NCBI GenBank assembly: GCA_903821605.1
Contig: CAIJLZ010000004.1
Coordinates: 124,001-188,000, forward strand
DNA: 64,000 nucleotides
Origin: an uncultured Sphingomonadales bacterium
GTDB lineage: Bacteria; Pseudomonadota; Alphaproteobacteria; Sphingomonadales; Sphingomonadaceae
Reading direction: 5' to 3'
Below are positions 1 through 8,289 of this stretch, piece by piece. Under the pieces are notes generated by a model, which searched no databases, was not told the DNA's origin, and saw nothing but the letters and a program-made list of their open reading frames with translations. Position numbers and translations under genes: made by a program. How positions within the stretch are numbered: position 1 is the first letter of the stretch; the number at the start of each line of letters is the position of its first letter.

Positions 1-309
1 ACGCACGAAATTGCGAACTTCCAGCGAGACGCTGCCATTGGCAATATATTTGGCCTTGAGCAACGGGACGCCCTTTTCGGCAAATTCGCCGCAATGCGAG
101 CAGGTCAGCGAGGCATATTCGACGACCTTCACCTTGGCGTTCGGATTGCCGATGCGGAAACCGCCATCGGCGGTCGCGGTGGCATTGTCGAGCCAGACGC
201 TGGCATTGGCGGGCTTGGCTTCGGCCTCGTTGGTCGCGGTGGGTTCCTTGTTGCATCCCGCGAGTACGAGGAAACCGATCAGGGCAGTCTTGAACTTGCT
301 GGCACGCAT
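1..309 (-). CDS. DsbA-family thioredoxin-fold lipoprotein (partial)
   Basis: Only the first 103 residues are in the window; the C-terminus lies beyond the left edge. The start ATG is at 309 on the minus strand. The N-terminus has a short hydrophobic signal ending in a lipobox (LVLAGC), so the product is probably a lipoprotein facing the periplasm. A thioredoxin-like domain follows, with GNPNAKVKVVEYASLTCSHC, the CSHC being the expected CxxC redox centre of DsbA-like thiol oxidoreductases. It would act in disulfide exchange on exported proteins. It is followed, with the same orientation, by the DciA-like gene, an order that I recall as common in sphingomonads. The oxidase or isomerase role cannot be decided from the fragment. 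Confidence 0.85.
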   Translation of the reverse strand, partial: MRASKFKTALIGFLVLAGCNKEPTATNEAEAKPANASVWLDNATATADGGFRIGNPNAKVKVVEYASLTCSHCGEFAEKGVPLLKAKYIANGSVSLEVRNFVR

Positions 310-349
310 GAGGGGCAGGCTCCTTGGTTGGTTCGATGTGGGGGTGAAC

Positions 350-928
350 CTAGTCACGCGGACGTGGTTCACCATCCTTTTCAGCGGCGTTCTGCCCGAT
401 TGCGGGCGGTTCGTCAAAGACCGGTGCGCCATCCGAGGCGGCGACCGCGCCAGCAAAGGATTCGAGGCAGGCACGCAGTTCAGGATCAATGATCGGTCGC
501 AGCCCGAGACCCAGCGCTGCCGGCACCGCACGCAGGCTGGGCGGGCTTTTGCGCTCGGGCCGGACGGTGGCCACCCGATCCTGTCGCAGCACAATCCGGG
601 CCACGGCGGCATAGCCGAAAAAACGGTTGGCGCGTTCGATGATGTCGGGCGCGACATGTTGCAACATCGGCGCGTGGGCGGGCTCCACCACCAATGTCAG
701 CACGCCGTCTGCGCGCTGGCCCGGCGGGAAGCGGATCGATTCCGGCGCCGACACCTGCGCATAACGCTGGCCGACGATCTCGGCCCAGCGGCTGATGATC
801 GAGGATTGGACGAAACCGAAGCGACGAAACGACATGCGGCCGATATCGGGCAGCAGTTCTCCGACGCGGCTGCTATGCTTGCGCCGCCCGGTCTCACTGC
901 CACTTCCTGCTTTGCGCCCTTTTGTCAT
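350..928 (-). CDS. DciA/DUF721 family protein
   Basis: A 192-residue protein with an N-terminal DUF721 domain (DciA type), in which the segment around GELLPDIGRMSFRRFGFVQ and ISRWAEIVGQRYAQVS matches the conserved start of the family, followed by a long low-complexity tail rich in Pro, Ala and Arg. DciA proteins load or support the replicative helicase DnaB in bacteria lacking DnaC. I prefer the ATG at 928, which has GGAAG five bases upstream, over the ATG at 940. It is divergent from mutY with only 26 bases between the starts. The helicase-loading role rests on family membership, and the long C-terminal tail is not explained by it. Confidence 0.8.
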   Translation of the reverse strand: MTKGRKAGSGSETGRRKHSSRVGELLPDIGRMSFRRFGFVQSSIISRWAEIVGQRYAQVSAPESIRFPPGQRADGVLTLVVEPAHAPMLQHVAPDIIERANRFFGYAAVARIVLRQDRVATVRPERKSPPSLRAVPAALGLGLRPIIDPELRACLESFAGAVAASDGAPVFDEPPAIGQNAAEKDGEPRPRD

Positions 929-954
929 GCCGACTTCCATGCCATAGCCCGGCC

Positions 955-1977
955 ATGGCTGTCGACAGCACTTCCCCGATCGCCGCGAGTTTGTTGCGCT
1001 GGTATGATCGCCACGCCCGCGACCTGCCTTGGCGCATTTTGCCGGGGCGAAACATCACGCCTGATCCCTATCGGGTTTGGATGTCGGAAATCATGCTGCA
1101 ACAAACGACCGTGGCCACGGTGCGCGAACGGTTCGCCCAGTTTGTCAGCCGCTGGCCGACGGTTGTCGATCTCGCCGCCGCCGCCGATAGCGATGTGCTC
1201 GCCGCTTGGGCAGGGCTTGGCTATTATGCGCGTGCCCGTAATTTGCTGGCATGTGCGCGCGCGGTGGTGGAGCGGCATGGCGGTATTTTCCCGCAGGATG
1301 AGGACGCGTTGCGCGCGCTGCCCGGCATTGGCCCCTATACCGCTGCGGCCATCGCCGCCTTTGCTTATGGTCATCGCGCGGTGATCGTTGATGGCAATGT
1401 CGAGCGGGTGGTCAGCCGATTGCGCGCGATCGATACGCCGCTGCCCGCTGCCAAGGCCAATATTTACGATGCGATGGACGCCATGACCCCAGCACATCGC
1501 GCCGGGGATTTCGCGCAGGCGATGATGGATCTGGCGAGTGCAGTTTGCGCGCCAAAACGGACCAATTGCCTGATCTGTCCCCTGCAAGATGATTGCGCCG
1601 CCCGGCGTGCGGGTGATCCGCTGCGTTTCCCGCTTAAAGCGGCTCGCAAGCAGCGTCCGGTGCGACATGGCGAGGTGTGGTGGGTGGAGCGCGACGGTGC
1701 GGTGCTGCTGGTTCGCCGCCCCGACAAGGGCATGTTGGGCGGGATGCGCGGCCTGCCGGGCAGTGGGTGGATCGACGGTGCAGGCAGTGATGTGGCCGAT
1801 GTCACCCATGTCTTCACCCATTTCGAGTTGCGGCTGAAGATCGTGGCGATGTCGCCTGCCGAAGCAGCACGGCGCGGGATTGACGGGGCATATTGGCCGC
1901 TTGAACAATTGGACGCGGCCGGGTTACCGACCCTATACACTAAGGTGACCGACAAAATGGGAGCAACAAAGGCATGA
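955..1977 (+). CDS. mutY: A/G-specific adenine glycosylase MutY
   Basis: Base-excision repair glycosylase that removes adenine mispaired with 8-oxoguanine. The 340-residue protein has the HhH-GPD fold: catalytic Glu45 in WMSEIMLQQTT, the hairpin LPGIGPYTA (122-130), catalytic Asp146 in VIVDGNVE, and four cysteines at 198, 205, 208 and 214 with the C-x6-C-x2-C-x5-C spacing of the 4Fe-4S cluster. A NUDIX-like C-terminal domain (about 230-340) is the 8-oxoG recognition module. The ATG at 955 gives the usual N-terminus; an in-frame TTG at 922 is less likely. The stop codon overlaps the nudC start (ATGA), so the two genes are co-transcribed and both deal with oxidised or damaged nucleotides. Confidence 0.95.
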   Translation: MAVDSTSPIAASLLRWYDRHARDLPWRILPGRNITPDPYRVWMSEIMLQQTTVATVRERFAQFVSRWPTVVDLAAAADSDVLAAWAGLGYYARARNLLACARAVVERHGGIFPQDEDALRALPGIGPYTAAAIAAFAYGHRAVIVDGNVERVVSRLRAIDTPLPAAKANIYDAMDAMTPAHRAGDFAQAMMDLASAVCAPKRTNCLICPLQDDCAARRAGDPLRFPLKAARKQRPVRHGEVWWVERDGAVLLVRRPDKGMLGGMRGLPGSGWIDGAGSDVADVTHVFTHFELRLKIVAMSPAEAARRGIDGAYWPLEQLDAAGLPTLYTKVTDKMGATKA

Positions 1978-2846
1978 CGGGAATCGGCTTCACGGGATCG
2001 CCGCTTGATCGTAACGACGCGATGCGGAACAATCCGGATGCGCTTGCCGCCGCGCTGCGTAGCCCGCTTGCGCGCTTGTTGCGGATGGACGGGCTTGACC
2101 CGGTCTTGTCCGAGGACTGGAACCTGATCTGGGATGATGTGTCTCCCGGTGCCTCGCTTGAAAATCATGTCTATCTCGGCCAGATCGATGATGCGCCTTG
2201 CTTCGCTGTCCTACCGCCAAAACCGCCGAAATCGGGGCCAAGTCGGCCGCCAAGGGACATATTGACGACGCTCTCCAATGACCAAGCGGCGACCTGGGCC
2301 GCGGCGCGCAGCGTGATCGACTGGCACTGGCGGCATGGTTTTTGCGCGGTCTGCGGTGGGCAGAGCAGCATGTTTCGCGGTGGCTGGGCGCGCCGTTGTG
2401 GGGGCTGTGGGGCGGAACATTATCCGCGCGTCGATCCGGTGGTGATCATGCTCGCGGTCAGCGGCGACCGTGCGTTGGTCGGGCGGCAACCGAGCTTTCC
2501 GCCGCGCTTTTATTCTGCACTGGCGGGCTTTGTTGAACCCGGCGAATCATTGGAAGAAGCGGTGCGGCGCGAAATTTTCGAGGAAGCGGGAGTGCGCTGC
2601 GGGGCGGTGCATTATGTCGCAAGCCAGCCTTGGCCATTTCCCTCGTCATTAATGATCGCCTGTATCGCCGAGGCGGAAAGCGAAGAGATCAACATCGATA
2701 CGGAAGAGCTTGAACACGCGTTCTGGGTCGACAAATCGGCCGTGCAGGAGATGTTCGACCCAAGCTGCGCCGAGCCGGTATTCACCCTGCCGCCGTCCCA
2801 AGCGATTGCCCATACGCTGCTGCTCCACTGGGCTTTTCACCGCTGA
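1974..2846 (+). CDS. nudC: NAD(+)/NADH pyrophosphatase NudC
   Basis: A Nudix hydrolase that cleaves NADH to NMNH and AMP and, in the characterised family members, removes NAD caps from RNA. The 290-residue protein has an N-terminal domain, a zinc ribbon with Cys124, Cys127, Cys142 and Cys145, a complete Nudix box at about 185-208 (GFVEPGESLEEAVRREI followed by EEAG), and the SQPWPFP motif at 217-223 that separates NudC-type NADH diphosphatases from other Nudix enzymes. It overlaps mutY by four bases and forms a two-gene operon with it. All key residues are present. Confidence 0.95.
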   Translation: MTGIGFTGSPLDRNDAMRNNPDALAAALRSPLARLLRMDGLDPVLSEDWNLIWDDVSPGASLENHVYLGQIDDAPCFAVLPPKPPKSGPSRPPRDILTTLSNDQAATWAAARSVIDWHWRHGFCAVCGGQSSMFRGGWARRCGGCGAEHYPRVDPVVIMLAVSGDRALVGRQPSFPPRFYSALAGFVEPGESLEEAVRREIFEEAGVRCGAVHYVASQPWPFPSSLMIACIAEAESEEINIDTEELEHAFWVDKSAVQEMFDPSCAEPVFTLPPSQAIAHTLLLHWAFHR

Positions 2847-2874
2847 TCGAGATCGCTCCAGAACGGGGTAAAGG

Positions 2875-2890
2875 TTAACCAAAGGTCAAC
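2875..2890 (+). promoter_or_regulatory. CtrA-box-like sequence
   Basis: TTAA-N7-TCAAC lies 45 bases before the ATG at 2936. It differs by one base from the alphaproteobacterial CtrA consensus TTAA-N7-TTAAC. The nearby sciP gene encodes a CtrA antagonist, which makes the site plausible, but a single near-match in one promoter is weak evidence on its own. Confidence 0.35.
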
Positions 2891-2935
2891 GCGTCGTTTA
2901 CCGGGTCTTAGCCATATCGTGGCTATACCCGTTTT

Positions 2936-3214
2936 ATGGAACACGTACCCAGCCTGTTTGATCAGTTCAGCGAAGCCGCGCCCGTCGCGACGCTCGACTT
3001 TGCCTTGCTGACGCTCGCCATTCGTATGGCCTGCGCTGAAACCCCGACCGCACGTATCGCGGCCGGGCATGTGCCGGCGATCGCCGCGCGCCGCAGACCG
3101 CGGCGTGACGCCGATCGGCTGGTGGGTCTGCTCGCCGGGCAGGGTGGTTCCATGGGTCATGTCCATGACGGTTTTGGTGCCTTCAGCCGGGTCACGGCGG
3201 AATGGCGGCGATGA
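2936..3214 (+). CDS. Hypothetical small protein
   Basis: A possible 92-residue protein between nudC and sciP that I do not recognise. It has an acidic-hydrophobic start (MEHVPSLFDQF), a hydrophobic helix around DFALLTLAIRMA, and an Arg-rich middle (AARRRPRRDADR). No convincing Shine-Dalgarno sequence precedes the ATG, but a CtrA-box-like sequence sits 45 bases upstream. A minus-strand open frame overlaps the same bases and also has no recognisable motif. Coding status is uncertain; the stretch could instead be a long leader region for sciP. Confidence 0.3.
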   Translation: MEHVPSLFDQFSEAAPVATLDFALLTLAIRMACAETPTARIAAGHVPAIAARRRPRRDADRLVGLLAGQGGSMGHVHDGFGAFSRVTAEWRR

Positions 3215-3335
3215 CCGGTTATGGTCGTGATGCAGGCGGCGTTTACCAAAACCCGCAAAAGTTCCTTCAAGGGCTGTGGCGTAAGCGGATGTTGTTGCTG
3301 TGCACGAACTGCACGGATGTCGTTTTGAGGGTGAA

Positions 3336-3635
3336 ATGATAGAGAACCAGAAAATACGTCCTGCCCAGGTGATTGGCCCGCTCGGAGAGCCTTTGACGCT
3401 GGATACCCTGCCCCCGCCCGGCACGACCCGTTGGGTTGTGCGCCGCAAGGCGGAGGTGGTCGCCGCGGTTAATGGCGGCCTGCTCTCCGTGGATGAGGTC
3501 TGCGAACGTTATGGGCTGACACTGGAGGAATTCGCCAGTTGGCAGCGCGGAATAGAACGTTCGGGCATGCCCGGCCTTCGGGTGACGCGTATCCAGCATT
3601 ATAAGTCGCTCTACGAACGACAGCAAAAATTCTGA
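3336..3635 (+). CDS. sciP: SciP-like CtrA inhibitor (DUF1153)
   Basis: A 99-residue helix-turn-helix protein of the DUF1153/SciP family, almost entirely conserved sequence: an N-terminal PAQVIGPLGEPLTLDTLPPP segment, then WVVRRKAEVVAAVNGGLLS and ERYGLTLEEFASWQRG as the HTH. In Caulobacter SciP binds CtrA and blocks activation of CtrA-dependent promoters during early cell cycle. The ATG at 3336 is chosen because GAGGG precedes it and because family members start with this MIE/M-x-x-like N-terminus; upstream in-frame codons give an unrelated extension. A CtrA-box-like motif lies upstream at 2875. It converges with bpt. Confidence 0.9.
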   Translation: MIENQKIRPAQVIGPLGEPLTLDTLPPPGTTRWVVRRKAEVVAAVNGGLLSVDEVCERYGLTLEEFASWQRGIERSGMPGLRVTRIQHYKSLYERQQKF

Positions 3636-3645
3636 TGGTGCGGCC

Positions 3646-3688
3646 ACCGCGCCCGCCGCTTATTTCCCTCGTGGCGGGCGGGGCGGTG
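3646..3688. terminator. Hairpin between convergent sciP and bpt
   Basis: GCCCGCC at 3651-3657 pairs with GGCGGGC at 3673-3679, and the flanking CACCGC pairs with GCGGTG at 3683-3688 across a three-base bulge. It lies between two converging genes and could end both transcripts. There is no clear T-run on either side. Confidence 0.35.
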
Positions 3689-3705
3689 TCCCGCCGGTTA
3701 TGCGA

Positions 3706-4527
3706 TCAACGCAACAGATCGGCAAAGACCTGCATGCCGTCGCGCCGCGCCTCCTGCGTGGCGGCGGCAACGGCCGCATTATCCTGCCCTTGCGCGGGGT
3801 CATAAGTGATCCAACCGCCCGGCGTCAGTAATTCGAGCGGCTGATAATTGGTTTTATATTCCATCCGCTTGGCACCCGCCACCCAATATCCCAGATAGAC
3901 ATAAGGCAGGTTCATCTGGCGCGTGCGCAGAATATGGTCGAGGATGATAAAGCTGCCAAGGCCAGGCCGCTGGGTCGGTCCGGTATCGTAGAAGCTGTAC
4001 ACCATCGATAGCCCATCGGCCTGATGGTCGGTCAGGCACGCGCCGACCAGCTTGCCGGGCAGCCCATCCGCCCGTGGCTCGCGATATTCGATGATGCTGG
4101 TCTGGACCGGAGTCTGTTCCACCATATCGGCGAAATCTGTTTCATCCATGCCGACCATGCCGCCATCTGGATGGCGATGATGGAGATAGCTGCGGAGCAG
4201 GTCGAACTGTTCCGTCGTCGTCCACGGCTTGCAGGCCGTCACCACCAGATCGCTGTTGCGGCGAATCAGCTTGCGCTGGGTGGCGTTGGGGATGAATTCA
4301 TTGCTCACCACCCGCACCGAGACACAGGCCGTGCAATTGGGGCAACTGGGCCGATAGGCGACCGACTGGCTCCGGCGGAAACCGATGCGCCCCAGCGCAT
4401 CGTTCAATTCGACGGCATTGGCTCCGTTCAGTTCCGTGAACACCTTCCGCTCCGTCTTGCCCGGCAAATAGGGGCAAGGCGACGGGGTGGTCACAAAAAA
4501 GCGGGGAAAACGAAAGGGTGCCGTCAC
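3706..4527 (-). CDS. bpt: Aspartate/glutamate leucyltransferase (Bpt/ATE family)
   Basis: Transfers leucine (Bpt) or, in the sister ATE group, arginine from aminoacyl-tRNA to the N-terminus of proteins that start with acidic residues, marking them for ClpS-ClpAP degradation. The 273-residue sequence has the ATE N-domain with [16 protein letters not shown] near residue 18 and the [12 protein letters not shown] cysteine cluster near 62, followed by the GNAT-like C-domain with [15 protein letters not shown] and [10 protein letters not shown]. Length and motifs fit the bacterial Bpt group. Leucine rather than arginine specificity is inferred from family assignment. It stands alone, convergent to sciP. 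Confidence 0.9.
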   Translation of the reverse strand: MTAPFRFPRFFVTTPSPCPYLPGKTERKVFTELNGANAVELNDALGRIGFRRSQSVAYRPSCPNCTACVSVRVVSNEFIPNATQRKLIRRNSDLVVTACKPWTTTEQFDLLRSYLHHRHPDGGMVGMDETDFADMVEQTPVQTSIIEYREPRADGLPGKLVGACLTDHQADGLSMVYSFYDTGPTQRPGLGSFIILDHILRTRQMNLPYVYLGYWVAGAKRMEYKTNYQPLELLTPGGWITYDPAQGQDNAAVAAATQEARRDGMQVFADLLR

Positions 4528-4677
4528 TCGTTATTCTGCCTTTGCATCCGGGTTCAGTTGGTGGGTGCAATATGCAGCGTGCAGCGAATGATGAAAAGCG
4601 CGTTTACCATCAAATTCGGATGAAATTGCAAACATGGCGATGGACGGGCCGGAAAAGGTCTTGATTCCGGGTGGCCA

Positions 4678-4753
4678 TGGTGGGCGCTGACGGGCTCGAA
4701 CCGCCGACCCTCTCGGTGTAAACGAGATGCTCTACCAACTGAGCTAAGCGCCC
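4678..4753 (-). tRNA. tRNA-Val (anticodon TAC)
   Basis: A complete 76-nt cloverleaf on the minus strand with encoded CCA. The acceptor stem is GGGCGCT/AGCGCCC, the anticodon stem TCTCG/CGAGA encloses loop TTTACAC with anticodon TAC, and the T-loop is TTCGAGC. It lies between bpt and cobS. Confidence 0.97.
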
Positions 4754-4799
4754 CCTTTCGGAGAAGCGCCGGATGTACATTCTTTTCCCGGGGTGTCAA

Positions 4800-5795
4800 T
4801 CAGGCGGTGGCGCCGATGACACTTTCCGGCAGGTCCTTGCCGAACACCCGCTGATAATATTCCGCCACCAGTGAACGTTCTGCCTCGTCGCACTTGTTCA
4901 AGAAGGTCAGGCGGAAGGCGAAGCCGACATCGTTGAAGATTGTCGTATTCTGCGCCCAGCTGATCACGGTGCGCGGGCTCATTACGGTCGAAATGTCGCC
5001 GTTGATAAAGCCCTGACGGGTGAGATCGGCCACCTTCACCATGTTCTGGACGACCTGCGGATCGGTTTCGCCGACCTTGGCGAGCACGATTTTCGCTTCT
5101 GTCGCGGCGGGCAGGTAATTGAGCGTCACCACGAGATTCCAGCGGTCCATCTGGCCTTGGTTGATCTGCTGCGTGCCATGATAGAGCCCGCTGGTATCGC
5201 CAAGACCAATGGTGTTGGCGGTGGCGAACATGCGGAACCATTTGTTCGGGCGGATCACGCGATTCTGGTCGAGCAGCGTTAGCTTGCCCTCGGTTTCCAG
5301 TACGCGCTGGATCACGAACATCACATCGGGGCGGCCCGCATCATATTCGTCGAACACGAGCGCGGTCGGCGTCTGCAATGCCCAAGGCAACAGGCCTTCG
5401 CGGAATTCGGTGACCTGCAACCCGTCGCGCAGCACGATGGCGTCGCGGCCGATCAGGTCGATGCGGCTGATATGCGCGTCGAGATTGATGCGCACGCACG
5501 GCCAGTTAAGGCGGGCGGCAACCTGTTCGATGTGCGAGGACTTGCCCGTCCCGTGATAGCCTTGGATCATGACGCGGCGGTTAAAGGCAAAACCGGCGAG
5601 AATCGCGTGGGTGGTATCCGGGTCGAACACATAAGACGGATCAAGATCCGGTACGCGTTCATCCTTTTCGGAGAAGGCAGGCACCTCCATATCGGTGTCG
5701 ATGCCGAACAGATCGCGTGCCTTGACCATCCGGTCCGGCGCGTCGAGCACCGTCGTCGAGTGGGAGTCAGGCTGGATATCCGGGATCGTCGTCAT
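4800..5795 (-). CDS. cobS: CobS-like AAA+ ATPase (cobaltochelatase subunit)
   Basis: AAA+ subunit which, with CobT and CobN, inserts cobalt into hydrogenobyrinate diamide in aerobic cobalamin synthesis. The 331-residue protein has a Walker A motif GYHGTGKSS near residue 100, Walker [15 protein letters not shown], and sensor region [14 protein letters not shown]. It is downstream of the J-domain gene in the same orientation, an arrangement common in alphaproteobacteria. The usual partner cobT is not next to it: a tRNA and bpt follow. It could therefore act with a CobT encoded elsewhere or with another VWA partner. MetH in this window needs cobalamin. Confidence 0.88.
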   Translation of the reverse strand: MTTIPDIQPDSHSTTVLDAPDRMVKARDLFGIDTDMEVPAFSEKDERVPDLDPSYVFDPDTTHAILAGFAFNRRVMIQGYHGTGKSSHIEQVAARLNWPCVRINLDAHISRIDLIGRDAIVLRDGLQVTEFREGLLPWALQTPTALVFDEYDAGRPDVMFVIQRVLETEGKLTLLDQNRVIRPNKWFRMFATANTIGLGDTSGLYHGTQQINQGQMDRWNLVVTLNYLPAATEAKIVLAKVGETDPQVVQNMVKVADLTRQGFINGDISTVMSPRTVISWAQNTTIFNDVGFAFRLTFLNKCDEAERSLVAEYYQRVFGKDLPESVIGATA

Positions 5796-5898
5796 CGCTG
5801 CGCATCTCCTTGTGCTGCCCTGCAGCCCATAGGCTGCTGCCCCCGGTCAAGGCAAGTCATGAAGCGCACCCATGGCCCTGTTGATTCGGATGGGTCGA

Positions 5899-6498
5899 TC
5901 AGGCGAAGGCGGGTGAGCTTTTGAGGGTTTGATAGGCTTCCAGCACCTGTTGCAGCCGCTGTTCGTGGCGGCGATCACCGCCATTACGGTCCGGATGATA
6001 TTGCCGGACCAGTTCCGAATAGCGCGCGCGCAGGGTGCGGCGATCGGCATTGATCTCTAGCCCCATCACGCGCAGCGCCTTGCGGTCTTCCGGGCTGAGC
6101 CATTTTCCGTCCTGGCGCTCGTCTGGCATTGCCGCACGGAAGCGGGCACCAAGGGCGTCGAGCGGATCAGCGAAATCGGCCCAGCGCGGCGGGCTGTCGA
6201 CGCCGGCGGTCGGACGAAAGGCGCGGCTTTCGCGTTCCCACCCGGCATAGGGGGCTTGGGCGGCGATAATGTCCTCCGGCTCCATGCCGCGAAAGAAATC
6301 ATAGCCCTGATTAAACACGCGGACATGATCAAGGCATAGCCATTGGAAATCGCCCGGCCCGTCAAAACCGGGACGACGACCGGCGGGATCAGGGGCGCGG
6401 AATTCGCCTGCGGCAGGGCAACCGGGATGGTTGCACGGGCGTTCGCCGCTGCCGATCCTGCCGTGGAATCGGTCCCGATGCTGTTTTGCTCGCTCCAT
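5899..6498 (-). CDS. J-domain (DnaJ-like) protein
   Basis: A 199-residue protein with a C-terminal J domain: helix II and loop contain ARYSELVRQYHPDRNGGD with the HPD tripeptide that stimulates DnaK ATPase, followed by EAYQTLKSS. The N-terminal half holds a cysteine group (CNHPGC and a later CLDH) that resembles a small zinc site, and the conserved HVRVFNQGYDFFRGM. This architecture is typical of the J-domain protein found between cobS and bolA in alphaproteobacteria. It lacks the Gly/Phe and zinc-finger regions of true DnaJ, so it is a specialised co-chaperone with unknown client. It lies upstream of cobS in the same orientation. Confidence 0.88.
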   Translation of the reverse strand: MERAKQHRDRFHGRIGSGERPCNHPGCPAAGEFRAPDPAGRRPGFDGPGDFQWLCLDHVRVFNQGYDFFRGMEPEDIIAAQAPYAGWERESRAFRPTAGVDSPPRWADFADPLDALGARFRAAMPDERQDGKWLSPEDRKALRVMGLEINADRRTLRARYSELVRQYHPDRNGGDRRHEQRLQQVLEAYQTLKSSPAFA

Positions 6499-6525
6499 CG
6501 CGCGCCTCTATGCTAACTGCGGCCC

Positions 6526-6810
6526 ATGAACAACCATGCCATGGGGCCGGTCGCGGCCGAAATTCACGCCCTGCTGACGGCGGCTTTCTCGCCGCAGCAC
6601 CTCGCCATTGTCAATGACAGCCATCACCATGCCGGACATCACGGCCATGATGGCGCCGGCGAATCGCATTTCACGATCGAGATCATGGCCGATGCCTTTG
6701 CTGGCCAAAGCCGGGTCAATCGCCAGCGCATGGTCAACAAGGCATTGGGCGATATTCCCGGCCAGCGGGTTCATGCGCTGGCGATCAAGGCCAAGGCACC
6801 GGGCGAATAG
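6526..6810 (+). CDS. bolA: BolA family protein
   Basis: A 94-residue BolA-like protein. The fold is recognisable from the central HHHAGHHGHDGAGESHF segment followed by FTIEIMADAFAGQSRVNRQR and the C-terminal helix GDIPGQRVHALAIKAKAP. BolA proteins bind monothiol glutaredoxins and coordinate a 2Fe-2S cluster through a conserved His; they link iron status to morphology and iron-sulfur trafficking. The gene is divergent from the J-domain gene and converges with selO, whose stop lies only a few bases away. The His-rich loop is longer than in E. coli BolA but usual for alphaproteobacterial members. Confidence 0.9.
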   Translation: MNNHAMGPVAAEIHALLTAAFSPQHLAIVNDSHHHAGHHGHDGAGESHFTIEIMADAFAGQSRVNRQRMVNKALGDIPGQRVHALAIKAKAPGE

Positions 6811-6813
6811 TTT

Positions 6814-8190
6814 TTAGCCAGCCATCGCCTCGCCCATCCGCCGGATGGCGGCGATGCGGTCGTGGAATAGGGACCAGTCGTCCGCTGCGGCAATGGGCTG
6901 CCAGATCGCTTCCATCTCATCGATCAGCATCGTGACCGGTGCGGCATCGGACCAATAGCCGTGGGTGCGCGCGGCCGGGTCGGCATAGGGGGCGATGGCC
7001 TGTTTGAAGGCGTCGAAGCGCACATCGCGATAGTCGTCAGCACGCAATGGACAACAGCCGCCGCGCCAGTCGAAGAACAGCCGGTCGGGGTTGAGGTCGC
7101 TGCCCGATAACAGCTCTTCGACCGCCGCGAACAACGCGCCATCCGCTGCGGTGCCACGCGATGACAGGCCGAACCGGGCCAATAGGCGCTGCGGAAAGGC
7201 GGCTTCGAATAGCTGGGGCCAATTTTCGAGGATCGGGATCATCGCCTCGGCTTCCGTGATGATGGTCAAGGCGCGGGCGAGCTGGACCAGATTCCAATGG
7301 ATCGCTTGGGCTTGGCGACCAAAGGCATAAAGGCCTTGATGATCGAAATAGGCCGCCGTGAATTCGCCGTCCCATGTCGGCGCGAAACGCCACGGGCCAT
7401 AGTCGAAGCTTTCGCCCGAAATGTTGATATTGTCGCTGTTGAGTACCCCATGGACAAAGCCCGCCGCCATATAGGAGGCGGCGAGTTCGGCGGTCGCGGC
7501 GGCGACGAGCGCCAACAGCCGGGCCGGGGCATCGTCGCCCGGCTCCTCATGATAATAATGGCGCAGGCAATAATCGACGAGGCGGCTCATCCGCGCCTGA
7601 TCTTGCAAGGTAGCGAGCCGCTGGAAGGTGCCGATGCGGATATGGCCATGCGATAGCCGCACCATCACCGCGCCCCGGGTGGGCGAGGGTTCGTCATGCC
7701 GTTCCAGCGCTTCCCCGGTTTCGATCAGCGAGAAGGTCTTCGACGTGTTGACGCCAAGCGCCTCTAGCATCTCGGTGGCCAGCACTTCGCGCACCCCGCC
7801 CTTGAGCGTCAGCCGTCCGTCGCCAAACCGGCTATAGGGCGTTTGTCCTGATCCCTTGGTGCCAAGGTCGAGCAAGCGGCCCTGATCGTCGCGCAACTGG
7901 GCGAAGAGAAAGCCGCGACCGTCGCCAATATCCGGATTATAGGATCGGAACTGATGGCCATGGTAGCGCAGCGCCAGCGGCGCCGACAGATTATCGGGCA
8001 AAGGTTCGAATGTGCCGAAATGGGCGGCCCAGCGTTCATCGTCGAGCTGATCAAGACCGACCGCCCCGGCCCAGCGGTCGTTGCGGAAGCGAATCTGGTG
8101 GCGAGGAAAGGCCGCGGGCTGGACGGCATCGGCAAAGCCGTCGCCGAGTGACAGATAGACCGGCGCTGGCTGATAGGGAGAAACTTGCAC
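6814..8190 (-). CDS. selO: Protein adenylyltransferase SelO (YdiU/UPF0061)
   Basis: Pseudokinase-fold enzyme that transfers AMP from ATP to Ser, Thr or Tyr of target proteins and is tied to redox homeostasis. The sequence holds the family hallmarks: LALRYHGHQFRSYNPDIGDG, the nucleotide-binding DLGTKGSGQTPYSR (about 108-121), the catalytic-loop-like HGVLNSDNINISGE, and the DFG-like DYGPW. I place the start at the GTG at 8190, which has AAGGAGG five bases upstream and gives the usual N-terminus MQVSPYQPAP (458 aa), instead of the ATG at 8226. The C-terminal redox cysteine pair seen in some SelO proteins is not obvious here. Confidence 0.93.
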   Translation of the reverse strand: MQVSPYQPAPVYLSLGDGFADAVQPAAFPRHQIRFRNDRWAGAVGLDQLDDERWAAHFGTFEPLPDNLSAPLALRYHGHQFRSYNPDIGDGRGFLFAQLRDDQGRLLDLGTKGSGQTPYSRFGDGRLTLKGGVREVLATEMLEALGVNTSKTFSLIETGEALERHDEPSPTRGAVMVRLSHGHIRIGTFQRLATLQDQARMSRLVDYCLRHYYHEEPGDDAPARLLALVAAATAELAASYMAAGFVHGVLNSDNINISGESFDYGPWRFAPTWDGEFTAAYFDHQGLYAFGRQAQAIHWNLVQLARALTIITEAEAMIPILENWPQLFEAAFPQRLLARFGLSSRGTAADGALFAAVEELLSGSDLNPDRLFFDWRGGCCPLRADDYRDVRFDAFKQAIAPYADPAARTHGYWSDAAPVTMLIDEMEAIWQPIAAADDWSLFHDRIAAIRRMGEAMAG

Positions 8191-8289
8191 CTGCGCCTCC
8201 TTGCGGCGATAGAGATGGCCGGGCAAGATCCCGGATGGCGAGCGCCTGAGATGGGGCTGACGTCGGCATAGCGCAAGGACGAGTGAAGC

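Noticed and set aside
11-1384. Long plus-strand open frame across the DsbA-like, DciA and mutY genes
   Set aside because: It runs antisense or out of frame to three recognisable genes and its translation has no domain.
2837-3448. 203-codon minus-strand frame opposite the small ORF and the sciP start
   Set aside because: It overlaps the conserved SciP coding sequence and has no recognisable motif or ribosome-binding site.
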